Below, piece after piece: positions 33,833 to 42,207 of a stretch of 64,000 bases of DNA. Below the pieces are notes generated by a model. The model ran no database searches. It was not told the DNA's origin and saw only the letters and a list, made by a program, of their open reading frames with translations. The translations under genes were made by a program, and so were the position numbers. How positions within the stretch are numbered: the stretch's first letter is position 1; every line of letters begins with the position of its first letter. The DNA is from G963668605 sp963668605 (GTDB taxonomy: Bacteria; Acidobacteriota; Terriglobia; Bryobacterales; Bryobacteraceae): NCBI GenBank assembly GCA_963668605.1, contig OY764903.1, forward strand, positions 1,922,001-1,986,000, written 5' to 3'.

Positions 33833-34098
33833 TGAAACTTATCAGATGAAAATTCTCAGAAGTTCCCTTAGATGTTGGTGGCGACTGTCGCTAAGTGATT
33901 CCAGTTCAGCGGGTTGCGTGGACTCTAAAGTGGCAGGGGACGAATCGCAGAGCAGATGGCAGCTATACAATGGGCCGGCGGTCAGTGGCAACAAGCTTCG
34001 CGCTACGCCTCGAAACTTGATGGAATTGACAAATCCCGACTTCCATGTTGAAGTGATCAGTTCCAGTCGCATTCGGGAAAACGAGTGAAGGATTTCCA
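33833..34098. other. Intergenic stretch without a supported gene
   Basis: Between the UbiD promoter and the first double-MBL gene. An 80-codon + frame (33846-34088) is open, but its composition (many Ser/Arg, no fold-like pattern) and lack of a ribosome site argue against a gene. No clear promoter for the gene at 34099 was found. It contains no recognised repeat. Confidence 0.5.
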
Positions 34099-35976
34099 AT
34101 GAGAAAGAAAATCGCGTTTTCACGCCGTGCCTTGCTGAAAACGGCAATGGCGGCCCGGCTCGCCGCACAGTCTCCCCAGGAGCAGGAGATCCTACCCGGC
34201 CTGCGGATCGTCCACGGATCTGTGAACACCGCGGTCTTTGAGCGCAATGGGAAGAAACTCGCGATCGATACCGGAGATCTGGCTTCCCTCCCGGTCGAAT
34301 GGGCTCTGTACACGCATTATCATCGAGACCAGGCATCGGCCGCGGCTCGTCTGGCGGCTTCCGGCGCCAGGATTGCAGTCCCTGATCGAGAGGCGAAGCT
34401 TTTTGCGGACGCCTACGGGTTCTGGGACTCAGTCGACGGCATTCTTTACCACCGGTACAATTTCAGGCCCTGCATGTTCACCTTGCGGGAATCACTGCCG
34501 GTAAGCCGCGCGTTGAAGGATGGCGACGCGTTCGAGTGGCAAGGCCTGCGGTTCGAGGCGATCGAAACGCCGGGGCACACTGACGGGTCGTTGAGTTACC
34601 TCGTCGAGATTCAGGGGAAGCGGGTGGCTTTCACCGGCGACCTGATTTGGGGTCCGGGGCGGATCTGGGAGATGTACAGCCTGCAAAAGCAGATTCCCGG
34701 CATGCGGAACGGGTATGTCGGGTTCGGTGGAGCGGCCAGTGATGTCAAAACCAGCCTGGATCGCATTCTGGAACGAAAGCCGGACCTGTTGGTCCCTTCC
34801 CACGGAGTGGTGATGACCGATCCAGCCGGTGCAGTTGCTGAAATGAAGAAGAATCTCGATGCGTTGATGGACAATTTCCTGACTACGGCTGCCTGGCGTG
34901 TCAATCACCCCGGCACTTTTCCCGCCGATAAGTCCCCCATGCTCCCGGCGTTACCACCTGTGGAGTACCCCAAATGGTTTCGGGAGATCGCTTTCACTTC
35001 AAAGGCCATCGTGGCGGAAGACAGGTCCGTGTTTCTCTTCGACTGCGGGAACCAGACCGTCGTGGATAAGCTGGCTAAGTTGAGGGCCGCGAAAGAAATC
35101 GGCCCTATTGAGACGATCTGGATCACGCACTACCACGACGACCACACGCAAGGCGTTAACATCGGCCGGCGGCGTTTCGGATTCAAAGTGTGGGTGCAGC
35201 GCGCGATGGTGGACATCATCGAAAACCCGACGGCTTACAACATGCCGTGTCTCTTCCCGGAATCGATCCATGTAGACCGCGTCGTTGAAGACCGCGAAAG
35301 CTTCGAGTGGAAGGGCTTTCGCATGACCGCGTATTTTTTCCCGGGACAGACCCTGTACCATGCCGGTCTGTTGGTGGAGAAGGACGGGTTCAAGCTTTTT
35401 CTGAGCGGAGACTCATTCAGCAACTGGGGCTTGGACGATTATTGCAGCGAGAACCGCTTGTTCCTCGGCGGCGGCGTGGGTTACGAAAAGTGTCTGGACC
35501 TGCTGCTGGAAGTGAAGCCGGACATCATGGTGTCGTCGCACTGGGGGCCGATCCGCTTCTCGGCCGATCACGTCCAAAAATGCATAGCCCTTTTGCGCAA
35601 GCGCGAACAGTTGTACGGCAAACTGCTTCCCTACGACAACGCCAACTTCGGGCTGGATCCCTACTGGATTCACGCCTACCCGTACAGGCAGCAAGCGCTC
35701 CCAGGGTCCCGCGTGGAGATTGAAGCCCGCGTTATGAACCATTCCGCGAAGCCAAAGAAAGCTCGGGCCATGCTAAGTCTGCCGGAAGGCTGGATGGGAG
35801 CGGCAGCCGGCAGCGGGGATGTGGAAATTCCCCCTCGAACCGAAGGGCGAATTCGCCTGACCGCCACTGCCCCGAAATCTCCGTCCCGGCGCCGTCACGT
35901 GCTGGGCATCTCCGCCGCGATTGACGGAAGGCCAATGGGGGAGTTTGCGGAAGCCATTATCGATTTTCTGGTTTGA
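34099..35976 (+). CDS. Tat-exported protein with two metallo-beta-lactamase domains (copy 1)
   Basis: 625 residues. A twin-arginine-like start (KKIAFSRRALLKTAMAARLA) precedes the first MBL domain with YTHYHRDQASAAARL (His73, His75, Asp77, Gln78), ETPGHTDGSLSY and FTGDLIWGPGR. The final His of HxHxDH is Gln in this domain. The second MBL domain has the full motif ITHYHDDHTQGVN (His344, His346, Asp348, His349), FPGQTLYHAGLLV and LSGDSFSNWG. A C-terminal beta-sandwich of about 100 residues (VEIEARVMNHSAKPKKARAM, IPPRTEGRIRLTATAP) resembles NPCBM-associated domains. Two MBL units in one chain is unusual. The next gene is a full-length paralogue. Substrate unknown; an exported esterase or sulfatase-like hydrolase is possible. 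Confidence 0.85.
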   Translation: MRKKIAFSRRALLKTAMAARLAAQSPQEQEILPGLRIVHGSVNTAVFERNGKKLAIDTGDLASLPVEWALYTHYHRDQASAAARLAASGARIAVPDREAKLFADAYGFWDSVDGILYHRYNFRPCMFTLRESLPVSRALKDGDAFEWQGLRFEAIETPGHTDGSLSYLVEIQGKRVAFTGDLIWGPGRIWEMYSLQKQIPGMRNGYVGFGGAASDVKTSLDRILERKPDLLVPSHGVVMTDPAGAVAEMKKNLDALMDNFLTTAAWRVNHPGTFPADKSPMLPALPPVEYPKWFREIAFTSKAIVAEDRSVFLFDCGNQTVVDKLAKLRAAKEIGPIETIWITHYHDDHTQGVNIGRRRFGFKVWVQRAMVDIIENPTAYNMPCLFPESIHVDRVVEDRESFEWKGFRMTAYFFPGQTLYHAGLLVEKDGFKLFLSGDSFSNWGLDDYCSENRLFLGGGVGYEKCLDLLLEVKPDIMVSSHWGPIRFSADHVQKCIALLRKREQLYGKLLPYDNANFGLDPYWIHAYPYRQQALPGSRVEIEARVMNHSAKPKKARAMLSLPEGWMGAAAGSGDVEIPPRTEGRIRLTATAPKSPSRRRHVLGISAAIDGRPMGEFAEAIIDFLV

Positions 35977-36019
35977 GATAAGTTAAGTAAGGTATCATTT
36001 CCGCCAAAAAACGAGATCG

Positions 36020-37936
36020 ATGAGACAAGATATTCCGATGCCATCGCGGCGCCGTTTCGTTCAGACCGCCGCGACTCTTCCACTGCTATCCGCCACACAG
36101 GATCTGGCGGCGCAAACGACCGATCTGCCGCGGGAACGCATCCTCCCGGGTCTTGAGATCATTCGCGGTTCGGTAAACACCGCGCTGTTCGAACGCAATG
36201 GCAAGAAATTGCTGATCGATTCAGGCGAGTTGGATCGCGTTCCCGGAGGAGTCGCTGAGTGGGCTCTCTTTACCCACCATCATCCCGACCAAGCCTCGGC
36301 GGGGGCGCGCCTGGCCGCAGCCGGAACAAAAATGATTGTTCCCGCCGCGGAGAGGCACTTTTTCGAAAATGCACGCGCCGTCTGGGATGCCGCAAATGAG
36401 CGCCTGGATCACGACTACAATTGCCGGCCGGATTTGGTGACATTGCGCGATTCCTTCCCAGTGGCTTTGGCGGTCAAAGATGGCGACGTTCACATCTGGC
36501 AGGACCTGACTTTCGAGGTGATTGCAACGCCCGGACACACGGACGGCTCGGTAACGTACATCGTTGCATGCAATGGCAAGCGGATCGCGTTCACTGGCGA
36601 CCTGATCTGCGCTCCGGGGAAGATCCACGACATTTACAGCCTGCAAAAAGCGTTTCCTGGCATGACAGGTGGCTATTGGGGATTCGGCGGAGCGGTGGAC
36701 GATGTCAAGGCCAGCCTCGATCGGGTTCTCGCGCGAAAACCGGACCTGCTTGTTCCTTCCCACGGCATCGTCATCGACAGGCCAGCCCAGGCGGTGGTTG
36801 AGTTGAAGCAGAACCTGGATGCCGTGATGGAGAACTACCTGACAACGTGCGCATGGCGGGCAAACCACGCCGGCGCCGATGAGAAGGGCAGACCGGCCAT
36901 GTTCGATCCCCCGCCTCCGGTGGCCTATCCGAAATGGTGCCGCGATATCACCTACACCTCGAAGGCCATCGTGGCGGATGATCGATCCGTGTTTCTTTCC
37001 GACTGCGGCAGTGAACGCGTAGTCACCGAGTTGGCCCGCCTGCAATCCAAGGGTGAAATCGGAAAGATCGAGGGGCTCTGGATTACTCACTACCACGACG
37101 ATCACACTCAGGCGGTAAATCTGGCGAAGCGCCGCTTTGGGGTTCCCGTATACGCCCAGGGGGGACTCGTGGACGTCCTCGAACATCCAACCGCATATGA
37201 ATTGCCTGCCCTCCATCCGGAATCTATCCGCGTGGAGCGTCCCTTGAAGGACCGGGATAGCTTCGAGTGGAAAGGCTTCAAGATGACGGCTTACGATTTC
37301 CCTGGACAAACGCTGTACCACGACGGCTTGTTGGTGGAACGCGACGGCTACAAAGTATTCTTCTGCGGCGATGCTTTCTCCAGCCGCAGTTTTTCCGATG
37401 TGTGCAGCCAGAATCGCAATTTTAGCGGGCGCGACGCAGGCATCGAGAAGTGCTGCCAGATCTTGCTTGAAACGAAACCGGACATTCTTATGTCGGCGCA
37501 TTGGGGCCCGCTTGCCATGCCGGACGCCTACCTGAAAAAGTTCATCGCTTACCTCCAAGCCAGGGAGATGCTCTACCGGAAGCTTTTCCCGTATAACGAC
37601 CCGAACTTCGGCACGGATCCCTACTGGATCCGGGCCTATCCGTTCCGGCAACAGGCGTTACCGGGAGCGACGATCGAGATCGAAGCGCGCGTGATGAACC
37701 ATGGAGCCCGGCCTCAGAAGGTGCGAGCCACGCTGAACTTGCAGCAAGGGTGGAAAGCGATCCGCACAAGTGCGGAACTAGAGATTCCCCCTCGCACAGA
37801 GGGGCGTATGCGCCTAAGCGCTTTGGCTCCATCCGCGATCTCCCGGCGCCGTTATGTGCTCGGCCTTTCGGCCGCCGTCGATCGCCAGCCTCTGGGAGAG
37901 GTTTCCGCCGCGATTGTGGACTTGATGACGGCCTGA
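36020..37936 (+). CDS. Tat-exported protein with two metallo-beta-lactamase domains (copy 2)
   Basis: 638 residues, colinear with the gene at 34099 and 43 nt behind it. The Tat motif is in MPSRRRFVQTAATLPLLSA; ATG 36020 is used, ATG 36038 is possible. First MBL domain: FTHHHPDQASAGARL (His86, His88, Asp90, Gln91), again Gln instead of the last His, with ATPGHTDGSVTY and FTGDLICAPGK. Second: ITHYHDDHTQAVN from His357, FPGQTLYHDGLLV, FCGDAFSSRS. The same C-terminal sandwich follows (IEIEARVMNHGARPQKVRAT). The shared substitution in both copies shows the first site is a fixed feature, not a random loss. Differences concentrate in loops, so the two may handle related substrates. Confidence 0.85.
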   Translation: MRQDIPMPSRRRFVQTAATLPLLSATQDLAAQTTDLPRERILPGLEIIRGSVNTALFERNGKKLLIDSGELDRVPGGVAEWALFTHHHPDQASAGARLAAAGTKMIVPAAERHFFENARAVWDAANERLDHDYNCRPDLVTLRDSFPVALAVKDGDVHIWQDLTFEVIATPGHTDGSVTYIVACNGKRIAFTGDLICAPGKIHDIYSLQKAFPGMTGGYWGFGGAVDDVKASLDRVLARKPDLLVPSHGIVIDRPAQAVVELKQNLDAVMENYLTTCAWRANHAGADEKGRPAMFDPPPPVAYPKWCRDITYTSKAIVADDRSVFLSDCGSERVVTELARLQSKGEIGKIEGLWITHYHDDHTQAVNLAKRRFGVPVYAQGGLVDVLEHPTAYELPALHPESIRVERPLKDRDSFEWKGFKMTAYDFPGQTLYHDGLLVERDGYKVFFCGDAFSSRSFSDVCSQNRNFSGRDAGIEKCCQILLETKPDILMSAHWGPLAMPDAYLKKFIAYLQAREMLYRKLFPYNDPNFGTDPYWIRAYPFRQQALPGATIEIEARVMNHGARPQKVRATLNLQQGWKAIRTSAELEIPPRTEGRMRLSALAPSAISRRRYVLGLSAAVDRQPLGEVSAAIVDLMTA

Positions 37937-38096
37937 GGGCGAACGAGTCATCCATGATAGGTATTTGTCAAGGGAAATCACACTAATCCCTGAGTGCCCT
38001 GCGTTGGAATATTTTCGGCCCGCCTCGTCTCCGCGCCTTCGTCCCCCACTTGGTTTTGGACCATCGCCGTTGGTGCCAGTGTGGCCAGACATCCAT

Positions 38097-38774
38097 TTAC
38101 CCGGTAGGGTCGGAGCGCCTGTTGTCCGCGATCACCCGCACGTAACACAAGCCGAGTTCCTCATCGATGAAGAAGAAGAAGTAGTAGTAGTGTAGGTACT
38201 TGCCATCCTACGGCAGCAAACACGTCTTATCCGTTTGCTTGTTATGCCACGGCTTGTAAGTTGAGCAAGGCTCCATTTCCGAAAAGACGCACACCAGTCC
38301 CGGATGTTCGCCCCGCTTGCCCAGAATCTCCTTCACCCGGTCTTCCTTGCGGAAGTTCCGCTTCCGGAGAAACTTGATCTCGATCCCACCGGCCGCAGCC
38401 AGTTGTTCGGCATTCTCCAGAAGCTGGTTGCGGAATAGCTCGGCAAAGCGCGGATAGTCGAAGATCCGCACATGCTTTGAGGACAGATAGGACGTCATTC
38501 CCTGTGCCTAGTGTAGTGCGGCGCAGATAACGCATGGTTTGATGAGTTGCGGGGGGCGGCTCCCCTGAGCCGCAACCCGACCCCCAGGTCGGGTTTGGCC
38601 GGGTCATGGGACCCGGCGCGGTCCAAGGGGACCGCCCCCCGTAAACCCTAGGATTATTGCCGCAGTCCACTAGCAGATTCCCGGCAGCGTGCCGAATATC
38701 AGCATGCGATCCCAACAACCCAGCACGCCTTCAATCTGCGCAGCGTACCGCTCAGTCCATAGCTCGATGCCCAT
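38097..38774 (-). pseudogene. Conserved hypothetical gene split by a MITE and a frameshift
   Basis: Three minus-strand pieces read as one protein. From the ATG at 38774: MGIELWTERYAAQIEGVLGC, then WDRMLIFGTLPGIC, up to the MITE at 38673. After the MITE: GMTSYLSSKHVRIFDYPRFA, ELFRNQLLENAEQLAAAGGI, RKEDRVKEILGKRGEHPGLV. Near 38205 the frame shifts to GKYLHYYYFFFFIDEELGLC and YVRV, then ends at 38097. From memory these join as the N-terminus of a roughly 450-residue family of unknown function (GTLPGLCYAEGMTSYL, KCLHYYFYFIDEELGLCY), much longer than what remains here. The gene is dead. Confidence 0.7.
38508..38673. mobile_element. MITE copy 2 (166 bp)
   Basis: Same CTAG-bounded ends and internal four-hairpin array as 22834-23001. 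Differences from copy 1 fall mostly in loops (ATGG for AAGG in hairpin 3; AAGG for AGGG in hairpin 4) and flanks, leaving the stems intact. It is inserted in the pseudogene at 38097-38774. Confidence 0.88.
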
Positions 38775-38942
38775 TTTGGCATCATAACCAGACCTGTTTA
38801 GTTCCGGCTACGCCGGGCCAGGTAGCATAGGTTCCACAATCCGCATGCTCAGCCCTGAGTGCAGGGTATTCAGGAGAATCGTGGGGCGAGTGGCTCTTCA
38901 CCCATTCCACCTGCCCTTTTCATGAATTTGTGATTTCCCCAG

Positions 38943-41219
38943 TTATCTGCGAATCGAATACGTGCCTGCCGGGCCCCGGAAATACAGTACGCCTGCATCG
39001 CTCGATACCGTGACGGCCGGCTGCGCGATCTGCCCGTTGCGCCAGATCTGCCACGTACCCTGCGCCATATCCGTAACCAGGAAACGCAAGATCTCTGATC
39101 CTTGAATCGAGAACGAAACTGTCCGCGAGGCACGATCGCCGGCATGGTTAAACAGGACGACGCGATCTGCCAGCCGCAGGCCGACGACATCGCTGTTCTC
39201 TATTTTTTCGACGGCGAGCGGCTTCCCGGAGCCCCGCTCCATCACCTGCATCACATTCAGGAACAGGTCGGCCGCCGCGGGTTTCTTAGGCGAAACCTCC
39301 ACGCGCCACCCGCCGACCTCGGGATCTGGGGGAACCGTTGCGTTGGGATAATTCTTGCCAAAGACCCAGAATTCTTTACCCGGGCCTCCCACGGTGGTGA
39401 TGTTCGTGTTTTGCGGCTCGGGCAGCAGGGTCGTGTTCACCAACTCGCCGGTCCAGCCATTGCGCGAGAGTGAAACGGTTGACGTGTTGCCCTTGACTTG
39501 CGGCTCCTCCACGCTCTGCAGCAGCCAGTATTTCGGAAACGCCGGATTGGAAGACACGACGCGGTCAAACACGACCAGCCCAGCGGGTACTGCGCCTCCG
39601 CCGAGATTCAGAAATACGAACGAGCGCTTCACCTCCTGAACTTTCGCGCTGTAAGCCTCCGTAATATCCCCCTTTAAATACGTATATTCCGGCTTCTGTG
39701 GATCGGGCCCGAAATCCTGGCCCAGCACCGTCCCTGTCTTATAGGTCCCTTTCAGCACATCCTGAAGTGTGTGTGGCGTGTTCCAGTTTTGGGGAAGCCG
39801 CTGACCGCCATCGTTATCAAGTTCCTTGCGGCCGGTAGCCGTGAATCTCTCCTGCGCATCGTAAATCAAGAGGCTGTTATGCGCGATCGTGCGCTTGTAA
39901 TAGTTCATGTGATGCGGGCTGCCGTAGCCGCCCGTGACGCCTTGATAAACACCGCTGTGTATCGCGAGGGGGCCTTTGAAATAGATTTCGAAACTGCCAG
40001 CATCGTTGTGTTGGTGGCCGGTCAGATTGTAGATGTTCACCCTCATTTCCGCGATCACGCTGTCGTCACCCCAGCCCGTCCGTGCAATCATCGAGCCGAA
40101 GGGAAAACCGGAATAGCGAGAGAGCGGCAGATCCGTAACAGGCAGCGGCTTGAGATCCAGATCGCGCCAGAGGAACTCAAACAGCTTGGTATCAGAAATG
40201 GGGAAAGGTTTCAGATCTGGATCGCGCCAGAGAAAATCATAGAGTTTGTTCGTGACTTCGGCCACCGGATCCTTGAGGTAATTGGCCAGAAGGTAGCCGT
40301 CGCCGAAATAGCTGGCGCAAAGGAGCGATCCCAGCCGCGTGGGCCAGTTCTGTCCGTCGCCCGAACGCACGAACATGTCGTCGGGGCGGCGAAGATAAAT
40401 CCACGGATAGGGCACGAACTGTTGCGATGGATTGAAGATATTGTCCGCACCCATCCTGTGGAAAATCCAGGACGCGTACATATCCGAAACGAATCGCGCG
40501 TCGGCGTATCCCGGCCCCTGGTTAAAAGCATGCCCCGGATACCACCAGTTGCGGGCCGGCACGTGTTCGCCGAAGATCCGCGCCGCCGCCAACCGGTACA
40601 TCTCTGGAGCTTCGTCGTAGGTGGAGATTCCCGCCGAGAGCATATCGCGGAGTATCATCCACTCCGATGGATGACCGACCACAAGGCCGGCCTTGGCGGG
40701 CGGGTAGCCACACTCGAGGGATTTTGCCAGCCGCACAAACTCGCCGGTGAAAGCCTGCTTCTGCTGAGCGGTGAGCAGCGGATAGCACCAATCGTAGACG
40801 ATCGCGCCGGTCACCATCATGCGCCCGATCTGACGGCTGAAATTCGGAGCTCCGGCTGCCGGCTTACTCTTCACGAGCAGGCTCAAAGCGTCCGCCACAG
40901 TCTGGTGTCCGAGTGCTGCATTGTGGTCCAGGAGGTAACGAAGGGCATTCACCTCCAGGCGGATTTGTTCGTTCTGTTTGGCCAGCGTTTGCAGGTCCTC
41001 CCAGGAGCGCCGGGTGACCGGGTGGGTCATGCGGCGGCGGATATCCGCAATATCACGCGCTCGCAGGTAAAGCCTGGGATGCTCCGGGGGCGGTTCGACA
41101 ATGCGCACACCGTCGGCATCGATCCACTTCAAATCCGCGGAACTCGCCATTGCGGTAAGAAGCAAGAGCACGACGCTCAACCGCGCCACCCTCAACGAAT
41201 CCTCCATTGTTAGCTTCAT
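38943..41219 (-). CDS. Heparinase II/III-like polysaccharide lyase, exported
   Basis: About 758 residues. The ATG at 41219 is used, giving a hydrophobic export signal (VARLSVVLLLLTAMASSADL) after a short basic segment. The N-terminal alpha/alpha toroid includes EHPRLYLRARDIADIRRRMT, QIRLEVNALRYLLDHNAALG, IGRMMVTGAIVYDWCYPLLT and WWYPGHAFNQGPGYADAR. The beta-sheet half carries the family motif GHQHNDAGSFEIYFKGPLAI (His-x-Asn-Asp), with SVVLSRNG-like sandwich strands after it. It would cleave acidic polysaccharides by beta-elimination. A 60-bp in-frame tandem duplication (40129-40248) repeats FLWRD-DLKP sequence. A truncated paralogue lies at 14926. Confidence 0.9.
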   Translation of the reverse strand: MKLTMEDSLRVARLSVVLLLLTAMASSADLKWIDADGVRIVEPPPEHPRLYLRARDIADIRRRMTHPVTRRSWEDLQTLAKQNEQIRLEVNALRYLLDHNAALGHQTVADALSLLVKSKPAAGAPNFSRQIGRMMVTGAIVYDWCYPLLTAQQKQAFTGEFVRLAKSLECGYPPAKAGLVVGHPSEWMILRDMLSAGISTYDEAPEMYRLAAARIFGEHVPARNWWYPGHAFNQGPGYADARFVSDMYASWIFHRMGADNIFNPSQQFVPYPWIYLRRPDDMFVRSGDGQNWPTRLGSLLCASYFGDGYLLANYLKDPVAEVTNKLYDFLWRDPDLKPFPISDTKLFEFLWRDLDLKPLPVTDLPLSRYSGFPFGSMIARTGWGDDSVIAEMRVNIYNLTGHQHNDAGSFEIYFKGPLAIHSGVYQGVTGGYGSPHHMNYYKRTIAHNSLLIYDAQERFTATGRKELDNDGGQRLPQNWNTPHTLQDVLKGTYKTGTVLGQDFGPDPQKPEYTYLKGDITEAYSAKVQEVKRSFVFLNLGGGAVPAGLVVFDRVVSSNPAFPKYWLLQSVEEPQVKGNTSTVSLSRNGWTGELVNTTLLPEPQNTNITTVGGPGKEFWVFGKNYPNATVPPDPEVGGWRVEVSPKKPAAADLFLNVMQVMERGSGKPLAVEKIENSDVVGLRLADRVVLFNHAGDRASRTVSFSIQGSEILRFLVTDMAQGTWQIWRNGQIAQPAVTVSSDAGVLYFRGPAGTYSIRR
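40129..40248. repeat. In-frame 60-bp tandem duplication inside the lyase gene
   Basis: Two adjacent 60-nt units encode KLYDFLWRDPDLKPFPISDT and KLFEFLWRDLDLKPLPVTDL. The units differ at about a third of residues, so the duplication is not recent. Shared nucleotide core: CAGATC-GGATCGCGCCAGAG type segments at about 40160 and 40220. It adds 20 residues before the strand LSRYSGFPFG. Confidence 0.8.
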
Positions 41220-41291
41220 CACAAGACAGTCTACACGAGCCTGGCTCTTCGGAAAAAGCAACCTGAAAGGTCCGCGCGCATCTCCCGATTG

Positions 41292-41962
41292 CTACCGGCG
41301 AGATGGCTCCCCGCATAAAGTATCGGCGTCGGTATGGTCCACGCGGACGAGCAGAATGGAGCGCTGGTCGGGGGACGGGGACAAGGTCGCCGCGAGCGGA
41401 GGAGGCAAGTTCCTGAGGACCGTGGTAATCACCCGCTTCTTTCCAGAGCCAAAATCGTGATAACAGATCTGTGGGTCGCCGCCTTCGGCACCGGGTTTTC
41501 CAAGGTAATAAATACCCGTGGAGGCGAGTGTCCAATTACCCCAGCACCCCGGAAGTAGATCGTCAAGCACATCAGTCTCGTATTCCGTGTCAAGCGAAAC
41601 AGACCAGATACTCGATCCCATCTGGGATTTGGCGTAGAAAACAGCGCGGAGACCGGGCGAAGCACGGGGCGCAAATCCGCCGGCTCGGGTGATCTGAACC
41701 GGTTGTCCTCCGGAGGCCGGAATCCTCCAGATCTGGAAGGCGTCGCTGGCAATTGCACCGAAGTAGAGCGAACGTCCGTCAGGCGGCCAAGTTGGCGCCC
41801 TCGAGTGGTCCAGGCTGCCCGGCACGCGTCGCGGTTCTCAGGCAGCAGCAGTAGCGTGTCGAAAACCTTGGACGTGATCGGGACGCGTTTGCCGCCGCAC
41901 AGCAGCAGTCGCTGGTGTGCGTCAAGACGATAAGAACCGAAGAGGTATAGGCCTGTTTTCAA
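41292..41962 (-). pseudogene. Winged-helix / TolB-propeller regulator, internally deleted
   Basis: From 41962 the frame encodes LYLFGSYRLDAHQRLLLCGG and KRVPITSKVFDTLLLLPENR, the start of an OmpR/CadC-type winged helix. At about 41820 a different frame takes over: SLDHSRAPTWPPDGRSLYFG, AFQIWRIPASGGQPVQITRA, GGFAPRASPGLRAVFYA and ILLVRVDHTDADTL, which are TolB-like propeller blades. Full-length proteins of this class (CadC-like DNA-binding plus membrane plus propeller) are common in Acidobacteria. Here the transmembrane and first propeller parts are lost and the join is out of frame. Confidence 0.75.
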
Positions 41963-42207
41963 TGGCTTGCCTGGAGTTTTCAGTTTGTTTTAGAAGATTT
42001 CAGACGACTTTTGTCGGCCGCACACCGTACTGCGGATATGATTATATCTCTTCGTGATGAGGACATACGGACCGAATTCGTATGAATAGGAAACACATCG
42101 CCGGCCTCAGTTAATCACAGCGTCTTGGGGAGCAGCGCATCGTGGCCTGCATGACGCGATATTATGCGACACTCAATAAGTTTACGGACTAAAAAGGAGA
42201 AATCGAC

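Noticed and set aside
33846..34088. 80-codon + frame ahead of the first double-MBL gene
   Set aside because: No ribosome site, no fold-like pattern; kept only as an intergenic note.
36221..37651. 476-codon minus frame inside the second double-MBL gene
   Set aside because: Antisense shadow; no ribosome site and no homology pattern, while the + strand has HxHxDH and PGH motifs.
39771..41213. 480-codon + frame over the heparinase-like gene
   Set aside because: Shadow frame; no start signal or domain.
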